Source of the DNA: Sphingomonas limnosediminicola | GTDB lineage: Bacteria; Pseudomonadota; Alphaproteobacteria; Sphingomonadales; Sphingomonadaceae | NCBI RefSeq assembly: GCF_039537965.1 | Contig: NZ_BAABBM010000001.1 | Span: forward strand, 1,736,001-1,800,000 | Length of the DNA: 64,000 nt | Direction: 5' to 3' | Shown here: positions 63,681 to 64,000 of the stretch, one piece after another | How positions within the stretch are numbered: the stretch's first letter is position 1 | Layout of the letters: the number at the start of each line of letters is the position of its first letter | Position numbers and translations under genes: made by a program | The notes under the pieces: model-generated | Told to the model about the DNA's origin: nothing | Seen by the model: the letters and a program-made list of their open reading frames with translations, nothing else | The model's database searches: none

Positions 63681-64000
63681 ATGCAGCTTGCCGATTTCCT
63701 TGATTTCGACGCGATCCGCACGGGTTTTCCCGGAGGAAACAAGCGCTCCTTGCTGCAGCAATTGGCGAACCTTGCCGCGCAGCGGCTCGGCGTAAACGCG
63801 GCTACGCTGCATGCGAGCCTCAATGAGCGTGAGCAACTGGGATCGACCGGTTTCGGTCAGGGAGTCGCCATCCCGCACGGCAAGATCGAAGGCTTGAGCC
63901 GCATCTACGGCCTGTTCGTCAGGCTCGCCGAACCTGTCGACTACAAAGCGATCGACGGGAGGCCGGTCGATCTCATTTTCCTGCTGCTCTCTCCTGTCGA
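63681..64000 (+). CDS. ptsN: PTS IIA-like nitrogen-regulatory protein PtsN, 5' part
   Basis: Phosphorylatable EIIA-Ntr protein of the nitrogen-related phosphotransferase system. The ATG at 63681 opens a frame that runs off the end of the window after 106 codons. It starts MQLADFLDFDAIRTGF and contains STGFGQGVAIPHGKI, the phosphorylated-His motif (His near residue 66), then LIFLLLSPV. The last 40 or so residues lie outside. It follows hpf, a standard pairing with rpoN-hpf-ptsN in other proteobacteria, although rpoN is not here. Confidence 0.92.
   Translation, partial: MQLADFLDFDAIRTGFPGGNKRSLLQQLANLAAQRLGVNAATLHASLNEREQLGSTGFGQGVAIPHGKIEGLSRIYGLFVRLAEPVDYKAIDGRPVDLIFLLLSPV

Overview
The window looks like a GC-rich alphaproteobacterial chromosome from the order Sphingomonadales, probably a Sphingomonas/Sphingomicrobium-type organism. 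This rests on gene content and order: rsmB-rpe-heparinase-purH; hemC-hemD-mitofilin-like; DUF3576-leuS-lptE-holA facing parB-parA-rsmG-mnmG-mnmE-terC-terC-rho-hemJ-hemE; then maf-coaE-dnaQ-hpf-ptsN. Further support comes from three ParB-type parS palindromes and from many GTG/TTG starts with 4-nt stop/start overlaps. The genus cannot be fixed by reading alone.

Layout. 1-9.8 kb: the end of recQ, a periplasmic M3 dipeptidyl carboxypeptidase, a four-gene minus-strand unit with tldD, an ABC ATPase fused by overlap to nadB, and an XRE/DUF2975 regulator-membrane protein pair under a perfect palindrome. 9.8-24 kb: MAPEG protein, a decayed helix-turn-helix gene, a carboxylesterase, polA with a polysaccharide flippase, the rsmB-rpe-heparinase-purH cluster, and gpsA-tsaD. 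24-35 kb: hemC-hemD-mitofilin-like, a serine hydrolase with a 2OG oxygenase, a LolA-like protein coupled to a 1070-residue beta-propeller protein, a succinate-semialdehyde dehydrogenase, and a PQQ-type dehydrogenase lipoprotein with a DUF2231 membrane protein. 35-46.7 kb: tRNA-Gly(GCC), a YbbN-like thioredoxin, a Lon-substrate-binding-domain protein, a ubiquinone hydroxylase, ftsK-lolA, a candidate small RNA with terminator, xth-ribA, HAD-YggS, a short thiamine-phosphate-synthase-like protein and an outer-membrane barrel-like protein.

46.7-64 kb is the most informative part. It carries holA, parAB, three parS sites, rsmG, mnmG, mnmE, two TerC paralogues, rho, hemJ and hemE on the minus strand, then a 293-bp gap, then maf, coaE, dnaQ, hpf and ptsN on the plus strand. 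In Caulobacter and Rickettsia the replication origin lies beside hemE. This gap has an AT-rich tract, one near-consensus DnaA box, a hairpin and five GANTC (CcrM-type) sites in 65 bp, and all genes around it point away from it. I read it as the chromosomal origin. A second dense GANTC cluster, six sites in 88 bp, lies between the barrel-like gene and the leuS operon promoter.

I saw no CRISPR array, prophage, insertion sequence, toxin-antitoxin pair or defence island. The unusual items are the two GANTC clusters, the parS site that doubles as the possible start of mnmG, a shortened MnmG beside an MnmE with an altered G4 motif, the XRE/DUF2975 operator, the candidate sRNA and the loss of expected genes beside the origin.
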